Origin: Nanobdellota archaeon
Lineage (GTDB): Archaea > Nanobdellota > Nanobdellia > Parvarchaeales > Parvarchaeaceae
Direction of reading: 5' to 3'
NCBI GenBank assembly: GCA_021818905.1
Contig: JAKASS010000007.1
Coordinates: 1 to 50,142 of the forward strand
DNA: 50,142 nt
Shown piece after piece: positions 1 through 8,569 of this stretch. Below the pieces are notes generated by a model that did no database searches, was not told the DNA's origin, and saw nothing but the letters and a program-made list of their open reading frames with translations. Every line of letters begins with the position of its first letter. Position 1 is the first letter of the stretch. The position numbers and the translations under genes were made by a program.

Positions 1-8
1 TGGGTTTG

Positions 9-127
9 TCATAAGGTTAAACTTTGGGTTAGTCCTTCGGTTTGTTTTATAACGTCATTATTTATATTTTTAACTTTCTCTCTTAAATCGTTTAAAAAAT
101 TATTGTTAATCCACTTCTCTCCTTTAA
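9..127 (-). pseudogene. Detached 3' end of the Ntn-hydrolase-like gene
   Basis: Reading the minus strand, and removing the insertion sequence at 128-1405 with one copy of its TAA target duplication, the frame of the gene at 1392-2099 continues without a break into this segment. It adds about 38 residues (beginning KGEKWINNNF, ending GLTQSLTL) before a TGA at positions 9-11. This is therefore the original C-terminus of that gene, now separated from it by about 1.28 kb. The reconstruction is read directly from the sequence; the assignment to the upstream gene rests on the exact frame match at the duplication. Confidence 0.75.
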
Positions 128-1405
128 GGGACTGTCTAATAATAAATTGCCATATTCCTAGTTTATCGAGTAGTTCCAGTCAGGATTGGTGTCGTGCAAA
201 GTGATCGCTATCTTGCCAAATTCTTCCTCTGAGATTTTTCTACCTTTTTCATATTTTTGCTTATCCATTTTTGCTGATATCCTTAATCCACTTTTTGTTT
301 TTGTTCCTTTTATTAGATTTATTATCACTTCATAACTTATCAAAGGTTTTCCCTTCCAGTTCATACTTATGAATGAGAACATTTTGTGCTCTATCTTATT
401 CCATTTACTTGTGCCTGGCGGATAATGCAAAACGGTAACTCTCAGGTTATTACTCACGGCAAATTTCCAAAGACAGTACTTCCATAATCTGTTTCTCGAA
501 CCATTACTCCCCCCACAATCCGCACATATAACCAACTCTCTCGCTTTTCGATAGTTGTGTTTCCCTATATTTTTCCACCAATTTGTGATGCTCATAACGG
601 CAAATTCGGCAGTATCAGAACTTATACCCACATTGACAAATCCCTCGTTTTTATTGATGTCATATATGCCATATGGTATTGCTTTTCCTTTGCTCAAATT
701 AATAAAGTCATAAACGTTTACCACTTCGGGTTTTCCTTTCTTCATCCATCGTTTTCCATTGTTTTTAAAATTCCCAACAAGCTCTTTTTTCTTCGTATCT
801 ACCGATATAAACGGGATACTTTTTTGGCGGTACTCTTTTGCCATGCTATTGATGTATCTAAATTGGCTATCCCTTTCCGCTGATGTTCCTCCCTCGAACG
901 ACTTTTTGTTCAATTGAAGACTAAATCCAAGATCTTTAACTATCGAAGCTACGGCATCTTTTCCTATACGTTTCTTGGGACTGTTTACCTCATTTGCAAT
1001 ATTCCGTACAGATTTGTTAGTCCATTTTATATCGCTCATCGGATCTCCAGCGGTATTCTCTTCCAGAATACTTTGGATTTCGTTTTTTATACCAGGATCT
1101 TTCTCGGCGATCTTTTTTCTGCCTCCTCCTTCTTTTCGTAATCTTGTAAGCGGTTTTCTTTTTTCGTCTTTAGCCTCTCGGATCCCCTTAATGACAGTAT
1201 GATGCGACATTCCTGTCAGTTCGCAGACTCTTGATGATCCTCCCCACCCGAGCTCTAGTGCTTTGACTCCTGCGAGTCTCCTGCGCTGAACTTCATTGCA
1301 TTGATAGAGTGTTTTTAGCCAAAGGCCGTCGATTTCGGTTCTTTTCATGAGAATATATGAATGCAATAGTATATAAATTATGGCATTTTATTCATAGACA
1401 GACCC
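128..1405 (-). mobile_element. Complete ISAzo13-type insertion sequence
   Basis: Imperfect terminal inverted repeats of about 28 bases bound the element: GGGACTGTCTAATAATAAA on the left and, as its reverse complement, GGGTCTGTCTATGAATAAA on the right. Both continue into a shared ATGCCATA/TTGCCATA. The element is flanked by TAA on both sides (125-127 and 1406-1408), a likely 3-bp target duplication. It carries one transposase gene filling most of its 1,278 bp. Both ends and the open frame are intact, so it may be active or recently arrived. It is inserted in the 3' part of the neighbouring gene. Confidence 0.85.
158..1366 (-). CDS. ISAzo13-family DDE transposase
   Basis: This 402-residue protein matches the ISAzo13 (Rhodopirellula-type) transposase pattern. 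An N-terminal helix-turn-helix region (about 40-70, VCELTGMSHHTVIKGIREA) is followed by a basic linker with KEGGGRKK. The RNase H-like catalytic core shows D190 in SVDTKKKE, D283 in ICADCGGSNGSRN and E326 in WNKIEHKMF, the expected DDE spacing. An alternative start is Met7 (MKRTEIDGL), which would suit the family better. It lies wholly inside the inverted repeats and should catalyse movement of this element. No frameshift or missing catalytic residue is seen. Confidence 0.88.
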   Translation of the reverse strand: MHSYILMKRTEIDGLWLKTLYQCNEVQRRRLAGVKALELGWGGSSRVCELTGMSHHTVIKGIREAKDEKRKPLTRLRKEGGGRKKIAEKDPGIKNEIQSILEENTAGDPMSDIKWTNKSVRNIANEVNSPKKRIGKDAVASIVKDLGFSLQLNKKSFEGGTSAERDSQFRYINSMAKEYRQKSIPFISVDTKKKELVGNFKNNGKRWMKKGKPEVVNVYDFINLSKGKAIPYGIYDINKNEGFVNVGISSDTAEFAVMSITNWWKNIGKHNYRKARELVICADCGGSNGSRNRLWKYCLWKFAVSNNLRVTVLHYPPGTSKWNKIEHKMFSFISMNWKGKPLISYEVIINLIKGTKTKSGLRISAKMDKQKYEKGRKISEEEFGKIAITLHDTNPDWNYSIN

Positions 1406-2099
1406 TAAAGTCATTTAAAATACATAAATCGGTATTTTCGCCTACTCCAAATGATTCTTCCGATTGAAATTTTGCCCAAGAGCATAAAACCATAGCTGAA
1501 TTTAATGATTTTTTGGGATCACATTGTTTATGTATTAATGTCCAAATAGCAGAATCCGCCCCACTACCTATTGCATCAAAACCTAACTTTTCAGAGATTG
1601 AAAAATCTTGGCCATAGAACTTAAATATATGTGCACCCCCCTTGTCTAGGCCCGCAATTAAAACTCCTAAATTAAGTTGCATATTTTTAATTATTTCATT
1701 GGTCATATTTACAAAATTATCAAGTATTTGTTCTTCTACGCGCCCTTTTTGAACGATAGAATAATCAATTCCTAAAGGTTCTAGAAACATTTTACTTACC
1801 TTTTGTCGCACTATCAAATTATAAATAGAACTTCCCAATTCAGCGATATCCTTTACATTTTTTATTTTGTCTTTCATTATTTCACACTGATTTCTTAATT
1901 TTTCAAAGAAATCTGTGATTAATGACAAATCACCGCTATCGACACTAAATACTTCTATCCCTTCATTGGCGAATACTTTTTCTATTTTTGATATTGAATG
2001 TTCTATTGTTACAGTAGATAAAGAAATCATTTTGTCAGCAACAAGAATAAGGCCTGGCTTATTATTCTCACTAAAAATTCCTGCTATACCGATAGTCAT
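1392..2099 (-). pseudogene. Proteasome-beta-like (Ntn-hydrolase) protein, 3' end displaced by an IS
   Basis: The 235-residue frame begins MTIGIAGIF, so removal of Met would expose a Thr nucleophile. It carries patterns typical of the proteasome/HslV-like Ntn fold: LILVADKM near residue 20, VFSVDSGD near 55, VLIAGLDKGGAHIFKFYG near 150 and a SEESFGVGENTDLCIL end. The last four residues (RVCL) and the stop codon come from the inverted repeat of the insertion sequence. The original protein was about 269 residues, with the tail preserved at 9-127. It may still fold, because only the tail is replaced. Family assignment is from sequence pattern alone; the substrate is unknown. Confidence 0.6.
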
Positions 2100-2145
2100 A
2101 TATCTTATCTACAATTACTTATATTAAAGTTTTAAATAAATTAAT

Positions 2146-2370
2146 GGGCGTGTGCATAAGTGCTTTATAGAATCACTGCTTCTGCAAGGATATGGCGTCT
2201 AGTATCGCTAAAAACAGGGTAGAGAGGAGCGGAGGCTGCCTTGACAAACGGAGTGAACCATATGACAAGGGATCGCCGCCCCCGCCCCTTACCGATTCCT
2301 TTTTAGTGCAATTTGATGCAATATATGATAGTTTAAGCGCTATTAGGATAAGGACTTATACACGTGCCTA
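2146..2370. mobile_element. MITE-like element or internally deleted IS
   Basis: The segment is bounded by related inverted ends: GGGCGTGTGCATAAGTGCTT at 2146-2165, and, from the other side, AGGCACGTGTATAAGTCCTT. A similar end (GGGACTTATGCACAAGCG) occurs at about 15598-15615, where it follows the remnant of an IS5-like transposase. The interior is GC-rich relative to its surroundings and has no convincing open frame. It is best read as a non-autonomous derivative of that older IS. No clear target duplication is visible. Confidence 0.5.
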
Positions 2371-2421
2371 GCTACACCAAAAATTAATTAAAGCTCGCAT
2401 AACTTAATTTTAATCCACATC

Positions 2422-3009
2422 TCAAAAGTTGAACTTTTTGTACCCCCCTAAAAAGAAATAGATACACCAATAACAGTTGCTTAAATTTGTTCTGTACCCT
2501 TTTTTAATAAAAGAATTAGTAGTAAACTCTCCTAATGAGATGTCGTCGCCCATCCTTAGGTATTTAGCATCATCCAAAACATTACAATGTAATTGTGCAA
2601 TGAAGTATTTCTTTTTTAATATTTTATTTTTTAATTTTTTGTATCTATAGAAGCCATCCATTAAAACTACTCCATACGCACTTCCATGACCAAATACAAA
2701 AATTGAAGTTGCATACTTATTTTTTGCAATCTTTTCAAACTCTTTAGAATTATTAACAAAAAATAATTTGAATCGTTTTTTACGCAGCTTTAATCGCCAT
2801 ATTAAAAATGGAACGCCACACATCGCTAATATTCCTTTATCTTTAGGATCATTAGTTAAGATTATGGCAGAAAAGTTTGTGTTTTTAATAAAGGGGAAGT
2901 TATTATGTTTTCTGTAATATTCAAAAACTATTGCGCTGAACAGCAACGGAAAAATAACAAAAAATATTATTACACTTAAAAAAGTTATTATTAGAGTTAA
3001 AACATCCAT
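2422..3009 (-). CDS. Membrane-anchored protein with possible caspase-like His/Cys motif
   Basis: I do not recognise this 195-residue protein. Residues 4-30 form a strong hydrophobic anchor (LTLIITFLSVIIFFVIFPLL), then a basic cytoplasmic-looking region follows. In the middle is SIFVFGHGSAYGVVLMDGF and about 30 residues later YFIAQLHCNVLDDAK. A strand ending in GHG followed by a strand ending in Cys is the arrangement of clan CD peptidases (caspase/CHAT type), but the rest is too divergent to assign. It is divergent from the restriction-modification gene at 3079 and its codons are strongly AT-biased, so a defence-associated accessory role is possible. That is inference. Confidence 0.55.
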   Translation of the reverse strand: MDVLTLIITFLSVIIFFVIFPLLFSAIVFEYYRKHNNFPFIKNTNFSAIILTNDPKDKGILAMCGVPFLIWRLKLRKKRFKLFFVNNSKEFEKIAKNKYATSIFVFGHGSAYGVVLMDGFYRYKKLKNKILKKKYFIAQLHCNVLDDAKYLRMGDDISLGEFTTNSFIKKGYRTNLSNCYWCIYFFLGGYKKFNF

Positions 3010-3078
3010 ATTAACAATTAATTATAAAAGATTTAGTTAGTATTAAAGCCTTAAATCTAAAAAATACATTTTTACTTT

Positions 3079-5811
3079 ATGGTTGATTTAGACACGATAA
3101 AGAAACTAGTTGAAAAATATGAACGCCTAACAAACGAAGGGAAACTCAAGAGTTATAACGAAGAAACGACTAAAAAAGATTTTATTATACCATTATTTAA
3201 AGCGCTCGGATGGGATACCGAAAGCTCAGACGTATCTGCCGAAGAAACGATAAAAAATAAACGCGTAGACTATGGATTTAGAATAAATGGCATGCCTAAA
3301 TTCTTCTTAGAGGCTAAATCTTTACGTGAGGATGACATAATAACTCTCAAGTACGTCGAACAAGCGATTGACTATGCTTGGATGAAATCTTGTACTTGGG
3401 CGATTTTAACTAATTTTAGAACATTGATAGTATACAATGCAGAACAAAAAAATCCGGATCCGCGCATGAATTGGTTCCTAAAGTTCACGGACCCAAAAGA
3501 TTACATAGAAAAGTCAGATAAATTACTCTTATTGTCTCGAGATTCTATAGAACGAGGATTTTTAGATAAGGCTGCGGAAGAAGTTGGTAAAAAGGAATCT
3601 AAAAAACCTATAGACAAAGCTTTGCTAGATGATATAACAACTTTTAGAGAAGCCCTATATAACAATATTAAGAAAAATAATCAAACGAAAAATTTAAGCG
3701 AAGAAGAGATAGAAGAAGCGGTACAAAGAACAATAGACCGCTTGATATTTATCAGAAATGCAGAAGATAGAGGTTTAGAACCAGAAGAATTAAGATCTAA
3801 ATTAAGAGAATGGTCAAGTTCTGAAAATAGAAACTTATTAAGTTTCTTGGCCAAAGTTTATAATTCTTATAATGAAGATTATGACAGTAAGTTATTTGAG
3901 CCACACCTTTGTGACAAAGTAAAGATAGACGACGAAGTATTAGAAGAGGTAATAAATGGACTTTATGAATCAAAGGACAAATTATATAGATATGATTTTT
4001 CTCTGATTTCAGCCGATATTTTAGGTAACATATACGAACAATATTTAGGCAGGATCTTAAAAAAGACAGGGAAAACTAATAAGCTAGAAGCAAGCAAGGC
4101 TAAGAGAAAGTCAGAAGGGATATACTATACGCCAACCTACATTGTAGATTACATTGTAAGAAATACTCTCGGAGAATTAATAAAGGATAAAAAAATGGAT
4201 ATACCAAAAATAAAAGTATTAGACCCTGCTTGTGGTTCCGGGTCTTTTTTGATAAAAACCTTCGATATACTTAATGAATATTATAGCAAGAAAAAAGATT
4301 ACAGTCAAAACAAATTGGATATTAGCGGCACAGCTGCAACTTACACAACAAAACTCAGAATAGTTAAAGATAATATATTCGGCGTAGATTTGGATAAGCA
4401 GGCAGTGGACATCGCTCAATTGAATCTGCTGCTTAAAGTTGCTGAAAAGAAAAAGAGGTTGCCTATTTTGCAACAGAACATAAAGAATGGCAACTCGCTG
4501 ATTGACGACCCCATTCTCGCTGGAGATAAGGCATTTAAATGGAACGAAGAGTTTGCAGAGATAATGGGCAATGGCGGATTTGATGTTGTTATTGGGAATC
4601 CTCCTTATGGAATTGTGTTTAATGAAAAGGAGAAGAGGTATTTAGAAAATAATTTAACAGCATTTAGAAGAAATAATGATTTGTATGTAGCCTTTATCCA
4701 AAAGGCATTAAGTATTTTAAAAGAAGGGGGCCTATTTTCATTTATAATACCAAATACTTATCTAATAGGTTCATATTTCAATGATATTAAAAATTATATT
4801 CTCGGTAATACCAAAATAATTAAAATTTTAGATTTTGGGAACAACCACATATTCAAGGATCCAAGCGTGTTTAATTCTATTATAGTATTACAAAAAGAAT
4901 CTAATGATAAAAAACGGGTAGAAAACGTTATGGTCTTCCTAAGTTTTCCGTTATTAACAGAACACGAACTGTTGAATCTAGATAATTATAGTTTATCAAT
5001 AAAAATACCTCAAAATGAATTTATTAATTTAGAATGGCGTCCAAAAAATGAGATAATTGATAAAGTAATAAATAAAATGGATGCCACGGTGTCAGATTTT
5101 TGTGAAGTTAAAGATGTTGGGTTTAATTACTGGAGTGAGGGGCGTGGTAAAAAGCGAGGTGACTCAATAGGTAGTCGGATTCTTTATGAAGACGAATGCA
5201 AAAATCCAAAAGATGTACCCTTTTTGAAAGGAAGAGACTTGCTTCGTTGGGGGTATCGATTTGGTAATCATTGGCTACGTAATGATTATAAAAATTACCT
5301 TCAAAAAAATGATACATTTAGATTTAGCTTAGATTTCTTAAGACGGTCTCCAAAAATAATATATCGTCAAACAGCAGATAGAATCATTGCTACTCTCGAC
5401 TTCAATAAATATTATTTAGACAAGACGGTTCATCTTATAGTGCCAAAGGATGGTAAACAAATAAACTTATTTTTCTTATTAGGCATTTTAAATTCTACAT
5501 TTATTTTGTATTTTTATAGAGAAACTAGCCGAGAGAAAGGTCGAACATTTGCGCAAGTGATGACTGCTGATGTCAAAAAAATACCACTAAAATTTAATAC
5601 AATAATAGAAGCAAAAATAGGAGAATTAGTAAAGACTCAATTAAGTTTGACAGAACGACTTTACAAAATCGATAATTTTAAATTGATTGATACAAGTGCT
5701 TCAATAAAAGAAGAAATCGCTAAAACAGATAATAAAATTGATGAGCTTGTGTATAAACTTTATGGAATAACAGAAGAGGAAAAGAAAGTAATAGAAAAAT
5801 CGATAAAATAA
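3079..5811 (+). CDS. Type IIG restriction-modification enzyme (single chain)
   Basis: The 910-residue protein combines nuclease, methylase and recognition functions. The N-terminal part resembles HsdR-N nuclease domains, with RVDYGFRING near 63 and FFLEAKS near 75-81, matching the PD-(D/E)xK pattern. A helical connector follows. The N6-adenine methylase core has the SAM-binding motif LDPACGSGSFLI near 380 and catalytic motif GNPPYG near 507. The C-terminal third resembles the TaqI-type target recognition domain (FLKGRDLLRWG, SPKIIYRQTADRI). No separate specificity or methylase gene lies nearby, as expected for Eco57I/BREX-independent Type IIG enzymes that methylate host DNA and cut foreign DNA. 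The frame is intact. The recognition site cannot be read from sequence. Confidence 0.88.
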   Translation: MVDLDTIKKLVEKYERLTNEGKLKSYNEETTKKDFIIPLFKALGWDTESSDVSAEETIKNKRVDYGFRINGMPKFFLEAKSLREDDIITLKYVEQAIDYAWMKSCTWAILTNFRTLIVYNAEQKNPDPRMNWFLKFTDPKDYIEKSDKLLLLSRDSIERGFLDKAAEEVGKKESKKPIDKALLDDITTFREALYNNIKKNNQTKNLSEEEIEEAVQRTIDRLIFIRNAEDRGLEPEELRSKLREWSSSENRNLLSFLAKVYNSYNEDYDSKLFEPHLCDKVKIDDEVLEEVINGLYESKDKLYRYDFSLISADILGNIYEQYLGRILKKTGKTNKLEASKAKRKSEGIYYTPTYIVDYIVRNTLGELIKDKKMDIPKIKVLDPACGSGSFLIKTFDILNEYYSKKKDYSQNKLDISGTAATYTTKLRIVKDNIFGVDLDKQAVDIAQLNLLLKVAEKKKRLPILQQNIKNGNSLIDDPILAGDKAFKWNEEFAEIMGNGGFDVVIGNPPYGIVFNEKEKRYLENNLTAFRRNNDLYVAFIQKALSILKEGGLFSFIIPNTYLIGSYFNDIKNYILGNTKIIKILDFGNNHIFKDPSVFNSIIVLQKESNDKKRVENVMVFLSFPLLTEHELLNLDNYSLSIKIPQNEFINLEWRPKNEIIDKVINKMDATVSDFCEVKDVGFNYWSEGRGKKRGDSIGSRILYEDECKNPKDVPFLKGRDLLRWGYRFGNHWLRNDYKNYLQKNDTFRFSLDFLRRSPKIIYRQTADRIIATLDFNKYYLDKTVHLIVPKDGKQINLFFLLGILNSTFILYFYRETSREKGRTFAQVMTADVKKIPLKFNTIIEAKIGELVKTQLSLTERLYKIDNFKLIDTSASIKEEIAKTDNKIDELVYKLYGITEEEKKVIEKSIK

Positions 5812-6199
5812 CGTAAAAATAACCATCTTACTTTTAATAGATTATCGTTTAGTTAAAATTTGGCCGTCATAAATTTTTGGATTTTATATTTATCATACTA
5901 GTAAGATTTATCCTACTTTTATAGATAAGACTTATTATGTTTATGAGAAAAGCGAGAGCAGTTTCATATGCGAATAATTTGATTATATATCAATAATTTT
6001 AATATAATATTTAGAGCGAATACTATGCTTTTATAACACTTATTTTGATATAATTTTACGAGGATTTAATCTAAGATAACAATACTAAGATAACAATATA
6101 TTATTTGCATTATTTAAAATGCTTTAGTCAAAAATTTGCCGATGAACGTGACTTAATTTTCATAAGGCTTAAAACTAAGAATAACCAAATAACAATTAT
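5812..6199. other. AT-rich intergenic region with half of a long inverted repeat
   Basis: No open frame of note occurs in these 388 bases. The sequence is very AT-rich. It holds TAGTAAGATTTATCCTAC near 5900, whose reverse complement recurs at 12026-12059 in a similar AT-rich gap. A repeated AAGATAACAATA occurs at 6073-6098 (two copies). The 3' part contains CATAAGGCTTAAAACTAAG (about 6161-6179) before the first gene of the cassette-like row, probably its promoter region. Confidence 0.5.
5887..5920 (-). repeat. Copy 1 of 34-bp inverted repeat flanking the cassette region
   Basis: The reverse complement reads AAAAGTAGGATAAATCTTAC followed by TAGTATGATAAATA. It matches 12026-12059 at about 31 of 34 positions, in opposite orientation. 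The core resembles a TAGGAT..ATCCTA palindrome. Confidence 0.6.
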
Positions 6200-6640
6200 A
6201 TGGGAGCTATAAGAATAAGGCCCGCTAAAGACTGCGATTCCCAGGAACTTACAGACCTATATAGGAAACTCTACGAAGGAGACGAGAAAATGAAGTTTTA
6301 TTCATCGAAAGTCGTTCCTTCCAAAGTAAGATTTGGCAATAAGATCTTTGTCGTTAGGGAGAAGAAAAAAGTGGTCGGATTCTGCTGGGCGATATGGTAC
6401 GAACATATAAAGAACAAAGGAGTCGGCGTAATCGAGGAGTTATACGTTGATAAAGAATATAGGAGAAAGGGGATAGGTAAAAGACTGGTAGAAACCGCAC
6501 TAAAGTTCCTTGGTAAAAACTCGATCGCCGTATTCGTAAGCACCGGCGATGAAATGAAAGACGCGCAGCACTTTTATGAGTCGATAGGGTTTACACTTTG
6601 TAAAGGCCCTTGGTATGTTACTGTACCTAAAAAGAGTTAA
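6200..6640 (+). CDS. GNAT-family N-acetyltransferase
   Basis: A 146-residue single-domain GNAT protein that should transfer an acetyl group from acetyl-CoA to an amine. The N-terminal strand reads IRIRPAKDCDSQELTDLY. The acetyl-CoA-binding motif A is VIEELYVDKEYRRKGIGKRL (about 90-109), with the RRKGIG pyrophosphate loop intact. A final ARHFYESIGF-like segment (AQHFYESIGF) is motif B. The substrate is unknown. The stop codon lies within the first copy of the recurrent motif at 6631. It is the first gene of the same-strand row at 6.2-10 kb and one of three GNAT genes there. Confidence 0.88.
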   Translation: MGAIRIRPAKDCDSQELTDLYRKLYEGDEKMKFYSSKVVPSKVRFGNKIFVVREKKKVVGFCWAIWYEHIKNKGVGVIEELYVDKEYRRKGIGKRLVETALKFLGKNSIAVFVSTGDEMKDAQHFYESIGFTLCKGPWYVTVPKKS

Positions 6641-6655
6641 AAGTAAAATCTGATA
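6631..6655 (+). repeat. Cassette-boundary motif, copy a
   Basis: AAAGAGTTAAAAGTAAAATC followed by TGATA. The stop codon of the upstream acetyltransferase is the first TAA of this motif. The next start codon is about 115 bases downstream, so it is not simply a promoter of the next gene. Confidence 0.7.
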
Positions 6656-6768
6656 AAGAAAATCATGCTTGAAATAGGATCAAACCCGCGGAAGTCGTAG
6701 TATAATAAAAAAGAAAACGCGATTAAAGTTATTAAAACCGCCGTGACGTTTATCATTACAGGTGGGTC

Positions 6769-7116
6769 ATGAAACAAGACAAGTTGTCAGAGAGATATAA
6801 CAACGTGGCAATCGAATGTGCAGAAAAGTTGGCCTCGTTTGTCTGTCAAAAGCTCGTGGAAGGGGGAGTATACCGAGAAGTGAAGTTCATAAGGGAGTAT
6901 GATAGACTTGACATAGTATATGCGGAAGGCGTAGAACTGCATAAATTCGCATTTATTGCGATAGACTCGATCAAACCCGTTAGGGGCACACTGATAGATG
7001 TCGAATTTTACTTCGGTTTATACGAAGAGGGATACGAAAATCCTGCAGTGGATAAATGCATGAATTCCGCGTTTAAAGAGTATTGCAATGCAAAAATGAA
7101 AAAAGTTGAAGATTAA
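6769..7116 (+). CDS. Hypothetical protein in cassette-like array
   Basis: I do not recognise this 115-residue protein. It is soluble, with an N-terminal amphipathic helix (KLSERYNNVAIECAEKLASF) and a middle of alternating strands (EVKFIREYDRLDIVYAEG, FAFIAIDSIKPVRGTLIDVE), which suggests a small alpha/beta fold. There is no signal peptide or membrane segment. It stands between two GNAT genes, and its stop codon lies within copy b of the recurrent motif. A gene of this size flanked on both sides by the same motif fits the idea of an individually mobile cassette. Confidence 0.7.
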   Translation: MKQDKLSERYNNVAIECAEKLASFVCQKLVEGGVYREVKFIREYDRLDIVYAEGVELHKFAFIAIDSIKPVRGTLIDVEFYFGLYEEGYENPAVDKCMNSAFKEYCNAKMKKVED

Positions 7117-7125
7117 ATCTGATAA
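7101..7125 (+). repeat. Cassette-boundary motif, copy b (divergent)
   Basis: AAAAGTTGAAGATTAAATCT followed by GATAA. The stop codon of the preceding gene is the TAA inside GATTAAATC. It is the most divergent of the six copies. Confidence 0.55.
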
Positions 7126-7146
7126 GTAATATGTACGGAACCGAAA

Positions 7147-7644
7147 TTGACCATAAGAAAAGCAAATAAAAAAGACTTCAATGAGGTGCTTAAGCTGATG
7201 CATAAAGGAATATACGCAGAATATAGTTCCTCGGTTGTGCGGCGCATGATGAAAAACTCCTACCCACAGGGCTGGTTTTTAGCATGTTTAAATAAAATGA
7301 TAGTTGGCGGGATAGCATTTTCTTCTTATGATAGCTATTACAATGCAAGCATCTTTGAAGTATCCTTTTTGGCGGTTAATAGACAAGAACGAAGCAGGGG
7401 TATCGGTAAAGCCCTGTTTAATAGCGCATTAAAGTCCATTAGGGAAAAACTTAAAGAAAAAGGAATAAAACTAGTGATGCTTTTTGTCCAAACTGATGGT
7501 GAAAATAAAGAAGCGATAGGATTCTACAGATCTGTTTTCAAAAGAGTCGGTAAAGTGACTGAAACGAGAATAAAAGACGCCTGGCCTAAAACCTGGTCCG
7601 GAGACAAAGACGTAGTCTTCATGTTCGTAAGGCTTAAAAGTTAA
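7147..7644 (+). CDS. GNAT-family N-acetyltransferase
   Basis: A 165-residue GNAT protein. The frame starts at TTG (7147), giving MTIRKANKKDFNEVLKLMHK, the usual first strand and helix. An upstream ATG at 7129 is in another frame. Motif A is FLAVNRQERSRGIGKALFN (about 77-95) and the motif B helix is EAIGFYRSVFKRVGKV. Substrate is unknown; RimI-like proteins and small-molecule acetylases both share this layout. It is separated from its neighbours by copies b and c of the recurrent motif. The other two GNAT proteins in the row are clearly different in sequence, so this is not a tandem duplication. Confidence 0.85.
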   Translation: MTIRKANKKDFNEVLKLMHKGIYAEYSSSVVRRMMKNSYPQGWFLACLNKMIVGGIAFSSYDSYYNASIFEVSFLAVNRQERSRGIGKALFNSALKSIREKLKEKGIKLVMLFVQTDGENKEAIGFYRSVFKRVGKVTETRIKDAWPKTWSGDKDVVFMFVRLKS

Positions 7645-7652
7645 ATCGGATG
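7631..7652 (+). repeat. Cassette-boundary motif, copy c
   Basis: GGCTTAAAAGTTAAATCGGA. The preceding gene stops at the second TAA of the motif, unlike copies a and d, where the first TAA is the stop. The next start codon follows 20 bases after TTAAAT. Confidence 0.6.
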
Positions 7653-7660
7653 GATACCCT

Positions 7661-8071
7661 ATGACAAAGCCAATAAGACAGGAAGATGGCATGGGCTGCG
7701 GTGTTGCTTGCGTGGCATTTATTGTCGGACAAAGTTACAAAAAAACAAAAAATGATTTAATCAAGAACAGACAAAAAGCACTAAAACAAGGATATCTTTG
7801 CAAGGAGCTGGTCGATGCACTTAAAAGGGTGGGATTGACCTATACTTATCATTATTTGAAACGCCCGTTGAAATATAGAGATTCGATGATAGTATTCATA
7901 AAAAGATCGAAGAGATTCCCTCGTGGACACTATCTTGTAAAGACTAGCATGGGCTGGATGGATCCTTGGATCAATTTGAGTCCTAATGCCGACGTAAAAA
8001 AGAGCGTAGCAGGTTTCAGAAATAGACTTCCCGGTAAAGTTAGTTATGTACTTGTGCCGATAAAGAGTTAA
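7661..8071 (+). CDS. C39-like papain-fold cysteine peptidase
   Basis: The 136-residue protein has the layout of small C39-family-like peptidases. The catalytic Cys lies in QEDGMGCGVACVAFIVG (residues 6-22), the motif seen in peptidase domains of bacteriocin exporters. The His is in RGHYLVKTS (about 88) and an Asp in GWMDPWIN (about 98), giving a Cys-His-Asp triad. No transporter domain is attached and there is no signal peptide, so it probably acts in the cytoplasm. Stand-alone C39-like proteins are known cargo of mobile gene cassettes in bacteria. The stop codon lies within copy d of the recurrent motif. Substrate is unknown. Confidence 0.72.
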   Translation: MTKPIRQEDGMGCGVACVAFIVGQSYKKTKNDLIKNRQKALKQGYLCKELVDALKRVGLTYTYHYLKRPLKYRDSMIVFIKRSKRFPRGHYLVKTSMGWMDPWINLSPNADVKKSVAGFRNRLPGKVSYVLVPIKS

Positions 8072-8086
8072 AAGTTAAATCTGATA
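8062..8086 (+). repeat. Cassette-boundary motif, copy d
   Basis: AAAGAGTTAAAAGTTAAATC followed by TGATA. The C39-like gene ends at the first TAA. The next start codon (8207) is more than 100 bases away. Confidence 0.7.
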
Positions 8087-8206
8087 GATAAGGGCGGATT
8101 AAAGACCGATATTAGCGTACAAAGATCGCGATTTTAACGCAGCATAATAGGGTGCCGCATAAAATTTATTAAAGCTTTAAATCTTTTTGCTGCTTGGATA
8201 TCAAAT

Positions 8207-8569
8207 ATGGATAAAGGCATAAGCATAAAATATTCAGGGATAGCGGAGAGCTTTTCAAAATACCTAAGCGCCGAGATGGGGGATAGGATAGATGCTATCA
8301 TTATATATGGTTCGGTAGCTAGAAAAGAGGCTAGAAAAAACAGCGATATAGACCTTATGATCGTCACTAAATACGCGGATAACATAGGATTTTTAAGAAA
8401 ATTATACCACATTAAAACCACATTCGAACAGCTAGCCGATTTCAAGTTTATTATATCGCTGTTCACCATAACACCAAAAACATTAGCGCAGGAGAAGAAA
8501 CTAAACACCCCTTTCATATCTAATGTAAAAAGCGATGCAGTCAGGCTGTATGGAAAGAAGGTCCTCTAA
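8207..8569 (+). CDS. mntA: MNT-type nucleotidyltransferase antitoxin
   Basis: A 120-residue minimal nucleotidyltransferase. The hallmark IIIYGSVARKEARKNSDIDL (about residues 29-48) carries the GS(x)10D-x-D pattern with the two metal-binding Asp residues. In characterised MNT/HEPN pairs the MNT protein AMPylates a Tyr of its HEPN partner and so neutralises it; that function is known for the family, not shown here. The partner gene follows and overlaps by about 20-35 bases, depending on its start. TTTATTAAAGCTTTAAATC at about 8165-8183 is a likely TATA region. Confidence 0.87.
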   Translation: MDKGISIKYSGIAESFSKYLSAEMGDRIDAIIIYGSVARKEARKNSDIDLMIVTKYADNIGFLRKLYHIKTTFEQLADFKFIISLFTITPKTLAQEKKLNTPFISNVKSDAVRLYGKKVL

